Part shown: positions 1 to 7,489 of the stretch, one piece after another
Layout of the letters: every line of letters starts with the position of its first letter
How positions within the stretch are numbered: the first letter of the stretch is position 1
Source of the DNA: CAYRSS01 sp964426945
GTDB taxonomy: Bacteria; Planctomycetota; Phycisphaerae; UBA1845
NCBI GenBank assembly: GCA_964426945.1
Contig: CAYRSS010000081.1
Location: 1 to 13,960 of the forward strand
Direction: 5' to 3'
DNA: 13,960 nucleotides
Notes under the pieces: generated by a model
What the model was told of the DNA's origin: nothing
The model's input: the letters and a program-made list of their open reading frames with translations, nothing else
Databases searched by the model: none
Made by a program: the position numbers and the translations under genes

Positions 1-440
<440 letters not shown>

Positions 441-523
441 ATATGAGTAGCTGAACAAGCTGCTTCGCTTGAATGGATTCGTAGGTATCCCGCGTCCGCA
501 TCTTCACCTGCCACAGAGCCTTC

Positions 524-563
524 ACAGGCCCGGTGCCCTCGAGGCCCCGGGCCTGTTTTCTTT
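524..563 (+). terminator. Rho-independent terminator after 23S rRNA
   Basis: A 10-bp GC-rich stem (ACAGGCCCGG at 524-533 with CCGGGCCTGT at 547-556) closes a 13-base loop and runs directly into TTTTCTTT. This is a textbook intrinsic terminator, about 84 bases beyond the 23S end. It appears to end the rRNA transcript before the tRNA and without any 5S gene. Confidence 0.85.
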
Positions 564-590
564 GGCAGGTTGACCACGCCGCGCTGGCCC

Positions 591-619
591 TTGCGGCCGC
601 GCGATCGGTCGAGTACAAG
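591..619 (+). promoter_or_regulatory. Possible sigma70-type promoter for tRNA-Arg
   Basis: TTGCGG at 591-596 and TACAAG at 614-619 are separated by 17 bases. The predicted start near 626 would give a short leader of about 36 bases before the tRNA. The hexamers match consensus only moderately (3/6 and 4/6). The site fits the position between the rRNA terminator and the tRNA, so independent transcription of the tRNA is plausible but not shown. Confidence 0.35.
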
Positions 620-662
620 ACGTCCCGGCTCGCGGCCGGCCTTCAGGCCCGCCGCCGCCGTT

Positions 663-736
<74 letters not shown>

Positions 737-756
737 GTCCCCCATCCGCCACCCCG

Positions 757-1167
757 TCAGGCAGGAAAGTCCAGCGAAATGCCGACCTTGAACGCCCCCA
801 CGGACGTGGTGCAATGCATCACCGCGCCGTGGATGAATACGAGTTCATCGCCCACGCAGGCTTCGAGGTCCACCCTGGTCCGCGGCGGGATCTCTTCCCG
901 GCTGCGCAGCATCAGGCCCGTATTCGAAACCTCGAGCACGTTGCAGGTCCGCTCGATCAGCCGGCCGTTGGTCGGATGTCTGAACCGGACGAGCGCGGAA
1001 CCGTACACCAGGTCGTAGCGCGGGGCGCGCCGGCGAACGGGGGGGTCCGTCTCGACCTCGGAAACCGTCCCGACGACGTAGATCCAACGTTCGCGAGTAG
1101 TGGGCCGCTGGGCCGGGCGGCTTTCACCCACCGGAGGTCTCAGTTCGGTGCTGTCCATGCCCTGCAT
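757..1167 (-). CDS. PilZ-domain protein
   Basis: A predicted soluble protein of 136 residues. Residues about 45-134 read as a PilZ domain, the usual bacterial receptor module for cyclic di-GMP. The N-terminal RxxxR arginine pair is visible (R46 and R50 in RRRAPRYD). The second motif, normally [D/N]xSxxG, appears as EVSNTG (79-84), so the acidic/amide residue is Glu while Ser81 and Gly84 are kept. The rest alternates as the short beta-strands of a PilZ barrel. The first 44 residues are Pro/Arg-rich and probably disordered. The start at 1167 is preferred because GAGGAGG sits 10 bases upstream on the minus strand; an in-frame ATG at 1245 would add 26 residues without a good ribosome site. The gene stands alone and divergent from the metal cluster. 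Whether it still binds the nucleotide is uncertain. Confidence 0.8.
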   Translation of the reverse strand: MQGMDSTELRPPVGESRPAQRPTTRERWIYVVGTVSEVETDPPVRRRAPRYDLVYGSALVRFRHPTNGRLIERTCNVLEVSNTGLMLRSREEIPPRTRVDLEACVGDELVFIHGAVMHCTTSVGAFKVGISLDFPA

Positions 1168-1281
1168 CTCGTCCTCGCCTCCTCGGGATAATTCCCTCTC
1201 GGACGTCCGCGGCGGCGGCGTTAGGTAGTTTCCCGTGCGCCCCAATGCGGCACGTCCGCGGGGGTCGGCCTCCCGCCGCTG

Positions 1282-1310
1282 TTGGCTCCCCGCGGGTTAT
1301 CGGGCATACT
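1282..1310 (+). promoter_or_regulatory. Candidate sigma70-type promoter of the metal-uptake cluster
   Basis: TTGGCT at 1282-1287 and CATACT at 1305-1310 are spaced by exactly 17 bases. Transcription would begin near 1316-1318, giving a leader of about 35 bases before the first gene at 1353. The spacer contains the only AT-richer patch of this region (GGTTAT near 1296-1300), where a metal-responsive repressor could act, but no convincing operator dyad is visible. Confidence 0.45.
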
Positions 1311-1352
1311 GTGCTGCGGTCCCGACGCCGGGACGACGGATGGACCCTCCGC

Positions 1353-1730
1353 ATGGTCGCGCCGGTTCAGAGATTCCTGCTGCTCCTGGCTTACGCGGCC
1401 CACGTCGTGCTGCCGCTCGCGCACGCCCTGCACCACAGCGGGAGCGCCTCCTGCGGCGGCTGCTCGCGGGCTCCGGCGTTCCGGGCGGCCTGCCCCGAGA
1501 GCTGCCAGGACCCGGAGCACGACCACGGCCACGGCGATCATTCCGAGTCGTTCTGCCTTCTGGTCAAGACCACGGCGCAGGCTCCTGTCGCGGTTCTGCC
1601 CGCCCCGGCGGGTGCCGACGCCGCCGACGCCGTTCCGCTGGGCGGATTCCCGTCCGATTGCCCTCCCCGTCGAGCTGCAAGCCCTGCCTTCACGATCCGC
1701 GGCCCGCCGCGTGCCAGTGTGGACTGCTGA
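1353..1730 (+). CDS. Small exported His/Cys-rich protein, first gene of the metal-uptake cluster
   Basis: A 125-residue protein of no firmly recognised family. Residues 1-25 form a hydrophobic leader (FLLLLAYAAHVVLPLAHA), so it is probably exported or membrane-anchored. Metal-ligand-type residues cluster after it: Cys34, Cys37, Cys47, Cys51 and Cys68, and a His run at 56, 58, 60 and 63 (EHDHGHGDH). The C-terminal half is Ala/Pro-rich with two further Cys. The start at 1353 was chosen over the in-frame ATG at 1245 because the leader begins there and the candidate promoter lies just upstream; the ribosome site is weak. Codons are strongly G/C at third positions, supporting real coding. Small His-rich exported proteins of this sort often sit beside zinc transporters. 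A role as zinc chaperone or sensor is inference from composition and neighbours. Confidence 0.7.
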   Translation: MVAPVQRFLLLLAYAAHVVLPLAHALHHSGSASCGGCSRAPAFRAACPESCQDPEHDHGHGDHSESFCLLVKTTAQAPVAVLPAPAGADAADAVPLGGFPSDCPPRRAASPAFTIRGPPRASVDC

Positions 1731-1738
1731 CCGGTGCG

Positions 1739-1761
1739 CCCCCGGCCGAAGGGCCGGCGGG
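1739..1761 (+). other. Intercistronic hairpin
   Basis: CCGGCC (1742-1747) pairs with GGCCGG (1752-1757) around a GAAG loop, extended by three more C-G pairs beyond a bulged C at 1758. It lies in the 93-base gap between the first and second genes of the cluster. There is no U-tract, so it is not a classical terminator. It could modulate expression or protect mRNA ends, which is inference. Confidence 0.4.
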
Positions 1762-1823
1762 GCTGGTTCACTTGGCTCTCACGGTCGCGTGCTGCGCGCG
1801 CGGCGATGCGGGAGGTTTCAACC

Positions 1824-3200
1824 ATGTATGTGAAGGTCCCCTGGGCCCTCCTCGCCCTGCTGGGCGGGGCGGCCTGCTGCGCGGCTGCGCAGCCCCAGCC
1901 TGCGGATCAGCCGGATGTGCAGGCCGACCTCCGGCGCCTGGCCGAGCGGCTGGAGGCGCTGGAGTCCCGTCACCAGGCCGATCAGGAGCGCATTCGCGAA
2001 TTGGAAGCGCGCCTCGCGGCCCTGGAGTCCTCCTCCGCGCCAACGGACGAGGCGAGCTCGGCTGCGCTCTCGCCGTCTGCCGCACCGGCCGCGAGCACGC
2101 CGGCCGGGGCGCTCGCCTTCGGCTCGTCAGGCGGTGGCAACCTGCTCAACCCCGAGATCACCGTCTTCCTCGATACGGGCGGCAGCCTGTCCAGCGACGG
2201 CGGCAACCACGCGCTCAACCGTTTCAACCTCCGCGAGGTGGAGATCGACTTCCGGGCCGCGATATCGCCCACGGTGGACGGCGTGGTGATCGTCGCCCTG
2301 CACGAGGAGATCGAGAGCGACTTCCGCGGCGACGTCGAGATCGATTACGCCGTGGAGATCGAGGAGGGCTACCTCGATTTCCATACGCTGCCGGGCGATC
2401 TGGCCGCCCGCGCGGGCAAGTTCCGCTCGCGGTTCGGGCGTAACAACCTGCTGCACACTCACGACCTGCCGCAAGTCACGCGGCCGCTTGCACTGGCCGC
2501 CTTGTTCGGGCCCGAGGGCATGTCCTCGACCGGCGTGGGGGCGAGCTGGCTCGTGCCCAATCCGTTCGACAAGTATCTCGAGTTTTCGCTGGAGGCGGCC
2601 AACGCCGACGGCGGGCACCACTCGCCTATCCTCGGTGGGCCGAATGCAGACAATCCGGCCGTCATCGCGCACCTCAAGTTTTTCACCGATGTCGGTCGCG
2701 ACAGCTCGCTGGAGCTGGGCGGCAGCTACATGTACGCCAAGACCGCGAGCGACAGCGACTTCGACGCGAACGTCTTCGGGATCGACGCCACCTGGCAGTG
2801 GATCCATCCCGATCCGTCGAAGTTCCGGAGCGTTTTGGTGCAGGGCGAGGCATTCTGGGCGGACAACGACGTGGACCGCGGGCTGTTCGGAGCGACGCGC
2901 AACAGCAGCTTCGGCGCGTACCTATTCGGCCAGTACCAGTTGGACCGAGACTGGTACGTCGGCCTGCGCGGTGACTACACCGAGTATCCCAACTCCCCGA
3001 GTCGGGGGCTGTCCGACTCGGACTACGCGATTTCGCCCTACCTGACCTGGTATCCCGTCGAGTTTCTGCGCGTTCGTCTCGAGTACCAGCACCGCTGGTC
3101 GGACTACGCGCACGGCAGCGGCCAGGAGGACGCGGTTTTCCTTCAGTTCACCGGCGTCATCGGCGCCCATCCGCCGCATCCGTACTGGGTGCATCGCTGA
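1824..3200 (+). CDS. Outer-membrane beta-barrel (porin-like) protein of a zinc-associated family, with N-terminal coiled coil
   Basis: A 458-residue protein, probably an outer-membrane channel or receptor for metal entry. Residues 1-22 form a signal peptide (hydrophobic core, then CAAAQ). Residues 33-70 are heptad-like (LRRLAERLEALE...IRELEARLAALE), a predicted coiled coil, followed by an Ala/Ser/Pro linker to about 100. From about 106 (NLLNPEITVFLD) to the end, alternating strands rich in Asp/Gly turns and aromatic residues indicate a beta-barrel. HTHD at 211-214 and the final GAHPPHPYWVHR are His-rich and may be metal-contacting. It resembles proteins sometimes annotated as zinc-regulated outer-membrane receptors, but no TonB plug domain or TonB box is evident. 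The start at 1824 has an excellent GGAGGT seven bases upstream. The gene follows the His-rich protein and precedes the lipoprotein in one orientation. Confidence 0.75.
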   Translation: MYVKVPWALLALLGGAACCAAAQPQPADQPDVQADLRRLAERLEALESRHQADQERIRELEARLAALESSSAPTDEASSAALSPSAAPAASTPAGALAFGSSGGGNLLNPEITVFLDTGGSLSSDGGNHALNRFNLREVEIDFRAAISPTVDGVVIVALHEEIESDFRGDVEIDYAVEIEEGYLDFHTLPGDLAARAGKFRSRFGRNNLLHTHDLPQVTRPLALAALFGPEGMSSTGVGASWLVPNPFDKYLEFSLEAANADGGHHSPILGGPNADNPAVIAHLKFFTDVGRDSSLELGGSYMYAKTASDSDFDANVFGIDATWQWIHPDPSKFRSVLVQGEAFWADNDVDRGLFGATRNSSFGAYLFGQYQLDRDWYVGLRGDYTEYPNSPSRGLSDSDYAISPYLTWYPVEFLRVRLEYQHRWSDYAHGSGQEDAVFLQFTGVIGAHPPHPYWVHR

Positions 3201-3242
3201 TCGGGCCGCGCGACGCTTTGACACTTTCACGGAGCGAATGCC

Positions 3243-3506
3243 ATGAAGTTCAATCATCGATCAACGCGATCCCTGGCGGTCGCGGGTCTGGTTGTCTGGC
3301 TCTCCGCCGGCTGCGACGGCGTGGTGCAGCACAACCTGCTCAACGGGCTGTTCACGGCCGTGTCCGGCACCGCGTCTGACCTGCTGGAGGGCTTCTTTGC
3401 TGACCAGTTCGGGTTCGAGCCAGGCGGTGAGGCGGAAGCCGAGGAAGCGCACGATCACGAGGACGAACATGGGGAGGAAGGCAATGACCTGCACATTCAC
3501 GTCTGA
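3243..3506 (+). CDS. Small lipoprotein with His/acid-rich metal-binding-like tail
   Basis: An 87-residue protein starting with a basic N-terminus, a hydrophobic segment and the lipobox-like LSAGC, giving lipidation at Cys24. The middle (31-60) is amphipathic and Phe-rich. The C-terminal 25 residues are almost entirely Glu/Asp/His/Gly, with His at 70, 72, 76, 84 and 86, ending LHIHV. That tail looks like a low-affinity zinc sponge. GGAG at 3231-3234 gives normal spacing to the start. The end overlaps the start of the ZnuA-like gene by 23 bases, so translation is probably coupled. A role in passing metal from the outer-membrane barrel to the binding protein is inference from composition and position; the family is not recognised. 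Confidence 0.75.
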   Translation: MKFNHRSTRSLAVAGLVVWLSAGCDGVVQHNLLNGLFTAVSGTASDLLEGFFADQFGFEPGGEAEAEEAHDHEDEHGEEGNDLHIHV

Positions 3507-4503
3507 CGCATTTCGAGGCGGCCCGCGGCGCGTCATTGCGCTGTCTCGCGTCGCGGCGCTGACGGCGGTGCTGGGACTCACGGCTTCCACACTCGCCGAG
3601 ACGCGCGTCGTTACCACGACCGCCGCGCTGGCCGACATCACGCGGCAGATCGGCGGCGAGCACGTGACGGTCGACAGCATCATGCGCGGCCCCGAAGACG
3701 TGCACAGCGTCTCGCCGAAGCCGAGCTACGTCATGAGCGTCCGCAAGGCGAAGCTCTTCGTTCACTCAGGGCTCGACGCAGAGGCGTGGGCTCCGCTGCT
3801 GGTGAAGAGTGCCCGCAACCCCGATCTGCTCCCGGGATCGCCGGGCAACGTGGATGCATCCCGGGGCATCGCCCTCAGGGAGGTGCCCGAGCGCGGGCAA
3901 ATGACCCGCGCCCTTGGCGACATCCACGTCTTCGGCAACACGCACTTCGCGCTCGATCCGCTCAACGGCGTGATCATCGGCCGGACCATCAAGGAGGCGC
4001 TCCAGCGCATCGATCCCCCGCACGCCGCGGAGTTTGAGTCGAACTACGAGGCGTTCGCCGGAAAGCTGCGACAGGTGGCCGCCCGCCTGGTGGAGCAACT
4101 TGAACCCTGGAAGGGTACGCAAGTCGTGACCTACCACCGCTCGTGGCCCTATTTCCTCGACCGGTTCGGGCTGGAGACCATCGGCGAGATCGAGCCCAAG
4201 CCGGGCATCTCGCCGGGCCCGCGTCACCTTACCGAGATGGCCGAGCGAATGAGGTCCACAGGGGCCCGGCTGATCCTCGTCGAGACGTACAACAGCCGGG
4301 CCGACGCGCAGGCGGTGGCCGAGAAGGTCGGCGGGGAAGCGGTCGTCCTTGCGCAGGACGTAGGCGCCCTGCCGGAAGTAACCAGCTACCAGGCGATCTT
4401 CGAGTACAACGTGCGGGTGATCGTCGAAGCGCTGGAGCGGATCGCGCCGCGGCCTGAGCGGGCGGCGGCGGATCCCGGAGAAGGCACGAAGCCCGGCGCC
4501 TAG
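3484..4503 (+). CDS. ZnuA/TroA-type metal ABC transporter substrate-binding protein
   Basis: A 339-residue periplasmic solute-binding protein of the cluster A-I family (zinc or manganese). Residues about 14-38 form the signal peptide, ending ASTLAET. The mature protein starts with the family's strand VVTTTAALADITRQIGG. The usual His ligands are visible: His74 in EDVHSVSPKP (normally DPHxYEPxP), His154 in GNTHFALDP (normally NPHxWLDP) and His218 in TYHRSWPYF. An acidic fourth ligand is probably Glu267 or Asp292 (in VETYNSR or QDVGA). The long His/Asp-rich loop found in many ZnuA proteins is absent; the neighbouring lipoprotein may supply that function. The start at 3484 has GGAGGAAG just upstream, within the preceding gene. 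His-rich neighbours favour zinc over manganese, but metal preference cannot be fixed by sequence alone. Confidence 0.9.
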   Translation: MTCTFTSDAFRGGPRRVIALSRVAALTAVLGLTASTLAETRVVTTTAALADITRQIGGEHVTVDSIMRGPEDVHSVSPKPSYVMSVRKAKLFVHSGLDAEAWAPLLVKSARNPDLLPGSPGNVDASRGIALREVPERGQMTRALGDIHVFGNTHFALDPLNGVIIGRTIKEALQRIDPPHAAEFESNYEAFAGKLRQVAARLVEQLEPWKGTQVVTYHRSWPYFLDRFGLETIGEIEPKPGISPGPRHLTEMAERMRSTGARLILVETYNSRADAQAVAEKVGGEAVVLAQDVGALPEVTSYQAIFEYNVRVIVEALERIAPRPERAAADPGEGTKPGA

Positions 4504-4536
4504 CGCGTCGCGCCACCTGCTCAGGAGCCCCAACCC

Positions 4537-5412
4537 GTGCTCGACATTCTGGCCGCCCCGTTCGCGGCCTGCCTCGTGCTGGCAGGCATTCACTGTTACC
4601 TCGGCATTCACGTCGTGATGCGCGGCGTGATCTTCGTCGATCTGGCTTTGGCCCAGATCGCGGCCATGGGGGTGGCCGTGGCGGCGGCGGCCGGATTCGA
4701 GCCGCATTCGGGGATGGGCTACGTCTTTGCGCTGGGGTTCACGTTCATCGGTGCCGGCGTATTCGCCATCGGCCGGTTCCACGACGCCCGCGTGCCGCAG
4801 GAAGCGGTCATCGGCATCGTCTATGCCGTGAGCAGCGCCCTGGCGATTCTGCTCTTCTCGAAGCTCCCTATCGGCAAGGAAGAGATCGACCACATGCTGG
4901 TGGGGCGGCTGCTGTTCGTTGACTGGGCGGAGGTCGGCGTCACGGCGGCGGTCTACGCGGCGATCGGGGCGCTGCATGTCGCGCTCCGCCGGCGCTTCTT
5001 CGCGATTTCGGAAGACTCCGACGGCGCCGTGGCCCAGGGGATCCGCGTGCGGTTGTGGGACTTCGTGTTCTACCTCTCCTTCGGTGCGGTCGTCACCAGT
5101 TCGGTGCAGATCGCGGGCGTGCTGCTGGTGTTCAGCTTCCTGATCGTGCCGGCGGTGTGCGCGATGATGTTCTTCCGCGGAGTGGCGCCGCGGCTGGTGG
5201 CCGGCTGGGGATTCGGCTTCGCGGTCAGCGTGATCGGGCTGGCCGCCAGTGCCGTGTGGGATCTGCCCACCGGGGCGTCGGTGGTCGCGACATTCGGGGG
5301 CCTGTTTCTGGCGTGCGCCGTGGTGTATGGGCTCACCGTCCGCCGCCGTCGGCTGCGAGCCCTGGCCGATTCCGCGCAGGGCGTTTCCCCCACGCCGCGC
5401 CCGATGCTATGA
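4537..5412 (+). CDS. ZnuB-type (ABC-3 family) metal ABC transporter permease
   Basis: A 291-residue integral inner-membrane protein with about eight hydrophobic segments, normal for the ABC-3 family. Typical elements are MRGVIFVDLALAQIAAMG (28-45), an inner loop FAISEDSDGAVAQGI (155-169) matching the segment that docks on the ATPase, and WDLPTGASVV near 241-250. Translation starts at GTG 4537 with AGGAG nine bases upstream. It lies 33 bases after the binding-protein gene and is almost certainly co-transcribed with it. The docking loop is intact, so an ATPase partner is expected, yet none is encoded between here and the OPT gene or elsewhere in the window. The C-terminal 20 residues are basic and Pro-rich. 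Confidence 0.9.
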   Translation: MLDILAAPFAACLVLAGIHCYLGIHVVMRGVIFVDLALAQIAAMGVAVAAAAGFEPHSGMGYVFALGFTFIGAGVFAIGRFHDARVPQEAVIGIVYAVSSALAILLFSKLPIGKEEIDHMLVGRLLFVDWAEVGVTAAVYAAIGALHVALRRRFFAISEDSDGAVAQGIRVRLWDFVFYLSFGAVVTSSVQIAGVLLVFSFLIVPAVCAMMFFRGVAPRLVAGWGFGFAVSVIGLAASAVWDLPTGASVVATFGGLFLACAVVYGLTVRRRRLRALADSAQGVSPTPRPML

Positions 5413-5413
5413 T
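5405..5413 (+). promoter_or_regulatory. Possible extended -10 promoter upstream of the OPT gene
   Basis: TGCTATGAT forms an extended -10 element (TGn then TATGAT) that overlaps the stop codon of the permease gene. It would start transcription about 92 bases before the OPT start. No good -35 box is seen, which is tolerated in extended -10 promoters. It suggests that the OPT gene is transcribed separately from the metal cluster. Confidence 0.35.
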
Positions 5414-5512
5414 CCGCCCGCCTTGGTCGCGGCCTCGACCGCGATCGGCACCGGGTGCTCGCGAGGGAGTCGACAGTGCCGCCCCGTGCGGCAGACAGAG
5501 GATCACTCACCG

Positions 5513-7432
5513 ATGGCGATCAAGCAGCTCACGGATGCGCAGGTCCAGACGTGGACGGTTGAGCAGAAGGACCGCTGGTGGCTGGAGAACGTCTTCCGCG
5601 GCGACATGCCGCAGCTTACCGCCCGGTCGGCCATCTCGGGCATGATGATCGGCGGCCTCCTGTCGCTGACGAATCTCTACGTCGGCATGAAGACAGGCTG
5701 GACGCTCGGCGTGGGCATCACCTCGGTGATCGTCGCGTTCGCAATGTTCAAGGTGATGTCCCGCATCGGCGCAGCCGACGAGTTCACTATTCTCGAGAAC
5801 AACTGCATGCAGTCGATCGCCACGGCGGCCGGCTACATGACCTCGCCGCTGATATCTTCTCTCGCGGCCTACATGATGATCACGGGGACGCCCATCCCCA
5901 TGGCGACCACGATCGTCTGGATGATCGCGATCTGCACGCTGGGCGTCCTCTTTGCTTTTCCGCTCAAACGACGGTTCATCAACGAGGAGCAATACCCCTT
6001 CCCCGAGGGCAAGGCCGCGGGCATCGTGATGGACGCGCTGCACACCAGCGACGCCGGTTCGGGGCTGTTCAAGGCCAAGATCCTCGCCGGTTTCGGCGTG
6101 GGGTCGGCGGTGTTCGAGTTCTTCAAGCAGACGGACATCCTCGCACGCATCAGTGAGAAGATTCCGCACGTGCCCCACGCCCTGGAAGCGTGGGTGTATA
6201 ACCTTTTCCGCGGGGGCAAGCCGCCGCGCCTGGCGGGCACGCCGCTGCCGGAACTCACGCTCAGCGTGGAGCCGGACCACGTCATGTTCGCCGCCGGCGG
6301 GCTGATGGGCGTCCGCACGGGGGTGTCTCTGCTGATCGGCGCGGTGCTGAACTACGCGATTCTCGCCCCGATGATCATCCGCCAGGGGGACATCTTCGGC
6401 GTCATCGGCGCCGACGGGGACATGGACTACGGCTTCCGGCGCATCACGACCTGGGCGCTGTGGGGCGGCGTGGCGATGATGACCACCGCGAGCATCTTCG
6501 CCTTCCTCAGCAAGCCGAAGCAGATCATCCGGGCGTTCGCGGGCATGCTCGGCGGGCGGCGCAGCGGCGGGGGGGATGACTGCCTGCGGCACATCGAGCT
6601 GCCCATGCGCGTCTTTGTGATCGGTATTCCGCTGGTCGGCGCGGTCGTCGTATACCTCGCCAACAAGTATTTCGGCGTCAGCGTCATCCACGGCATCATC
6701 GCGATCCCGCTGGTGTTCGTGTTCACGATTATCGCGGCCCACTCGACGGCCCTGACTTCGATCACGCCGACCGGCGCGCTGGGCAAGCTGACGCAGCTCA
6801 CCTTCGCCGGATTGGCGCCGAAGGACATCAACACCAACATCATCTCGGCGAGCATCACGGGCGAGGTGGCGGGCAACGCGTCAAACCTGCTCATGGACAT
6901 CAAGCCGGGCTACATGCTCGGCGGCAAGCCGCGACACCAGGCGATCGGCCACGTGCTGGGCATCCTCGCCGGCTCCATCGTCTGCGTCCCGGTGTTCTAC
7001 TTCGCGTTTCTCAAGAACAACCCGGACGGGCTGATCAGCGAGAAGTTTCCGATGCCCGCCGCGCTGATCTGGAAGGCCGTGGCCGAACTGCTGACCCGCG
7101 GCATCAGCGAATTGCCCTACACGGCGGTTCTGGCGGCGGCGATCGGCGCCGTCGCCGGCATCCTGCTTGAGCTCCTCAAGATCGTCACCAAGAATCGCTT
7201 CCCGATTTCCGCGGTGGGCGTCGGCCTGGCGTTTGTCATCACGTTCCAGACCTGCCTGGCGATGGCCGCGGGTTCGATCTTCTTCTGGCTGGCAGAAAAG
7301 ATGTGGAAGCGCGAGTCTTCACTCGGCAAGCGCATCTTCGTCGACAATCTCGAGCCCGTCTGTGCCGGCGTGATCGCCGGCGGCGCGCTGATGGGCATCG
7401 CGGTGGCCATCCTGACCGCGTTCGTGCTGTAA
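5513..7432 (+). CDS. OPT-family oligopeptide transporter
   Basis: A 639-residue integral membrane protein of the prokaryotic OPT family, proton-coupled importers of oligopeptides or, in some members, metal-chelate complexes. About 14-16 hydrophobic segments are visible. Family signatures are NLYVGMKTGWTLG (54-66), ENNCMQSIATAAGYM (95-109), YPFPEGKAAG (161-170) and, near the C-terminus, KNRFPISAVGVGLAF. The length is normal and no frame disruption is seen. The start at 5513 is supported by GAGGA ten bases upstream; the reading frame is open further 5', but that part overlaps the permease gene out of frame and lacks hydrophobic character. It lies 100 bases after the metal permease and 57 bases before a lipoprotein gene. 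The substrate cannot be told from the sequence. Given the neighbourhood, a metal-chelate role is possible but speculative. Confidence 0.92.
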   Translation: MAIKQLTDAQVQTWTVEQKDRWWLENVFRGDMPQLTARSAISGMMIGGLLSLTNLYVGMKTGWTLGVGITSVIVAFAMFKVMSRIGAADEFTILENNCMQSIATAAGYMTSPLISSLAAYMMITGTPIPMATTIVWMIAICTLGVLFAFPLKRRFINEEQYPFPEGKAAGIVMDALHTSDAGSGLFKAKILAGFGVGSAVFEFFKQTDILARISEKIPHVPHALEAWVYNLFRGGKPPRLAGTPLPELTLSVEPDHVMFAAGGLMGVRTGVSLLIGAVLNYAILAPMIIRQGDIFGVIGADGDMDYGFRRITTWALWGGVAMMTTASIFAFLSKPKQIIRAFAGMLGGRRSGGGDDCLRHIELPMRVFVIGIPLVGAVVVYLANKYFGVSVIHGIIAIPLVFVFTIIAAHSTALTSITPTGALGKLTQLTFAGLAPKDINTNIISASITGEVAGNASNLLMDIKPGYMLGGKPRHQAIGHVLGILAGSIVCVPVFYFAFLKNNPDGLISEKFPMPAALIWKAVAELLTRGISELPYTAVLAAAIGAVAGILLELLKIVTKNRFPISAVGVGLAFVITFQTCLAMAAGSIFFWLAEKMWKRESSLGKRIFVDNLEPVCAGVIAGGALMGIAVAILTAFVL

Positions 7433-7435
7433 CGA

Positions 7436-7455
7436 CGGGCGAGGCTGAGCGCCCG
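7436..7455 (+). other. Hairpin between OPT and lipoprotein genes
   Basis: CGGGCG (7436-7441) pairs with CGCCCG (7450-7455) around an eight-base loop just after the OPT stop codon. No T-run follows, so read-through into the lipoprotein gene is likely. Confidence 0.3.
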
Positions 7456-7489
7456 GCCCTGTGGAAAGCGAATGAGGGAGACTGCCTCG

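Noticed and set aside
441..523. Possible degenerate 5S rRNA after 23S
   Set aside because: Only about 84 bases lie before the terminator, too short for 5S, and the conserved 5S loops are not visible.
1295..1312. Possible Zur operator (GTTAT...ATAC) in the cluster promoter
   Set aside because: The half-sites do not form a convincing dyad; without comparison to other upstream regions the match could be chance.
1235..2443. A 402-codon plus-strand frame across the start of the metal cluster
   Set aside because: It overlaps the His-rich protein and barrel genes out of frame, and is Arg/Pro/Gly-rich without motifs.
3766..4977. A 403-codon minus-strand frame opposite the binding protein and permease
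   Set aside because: It spans two well-supported plus-strand genes and has no family signature or ribosome site.
5507..6742. A 411-codon minus-strand frame opposite the OPT gene
   Set aside because: Its translation is His/Asp/Arg/Ala-rich low-complexity sequence mirroring the hydrophobic codons of the clear OPT transporter on the plus strand.
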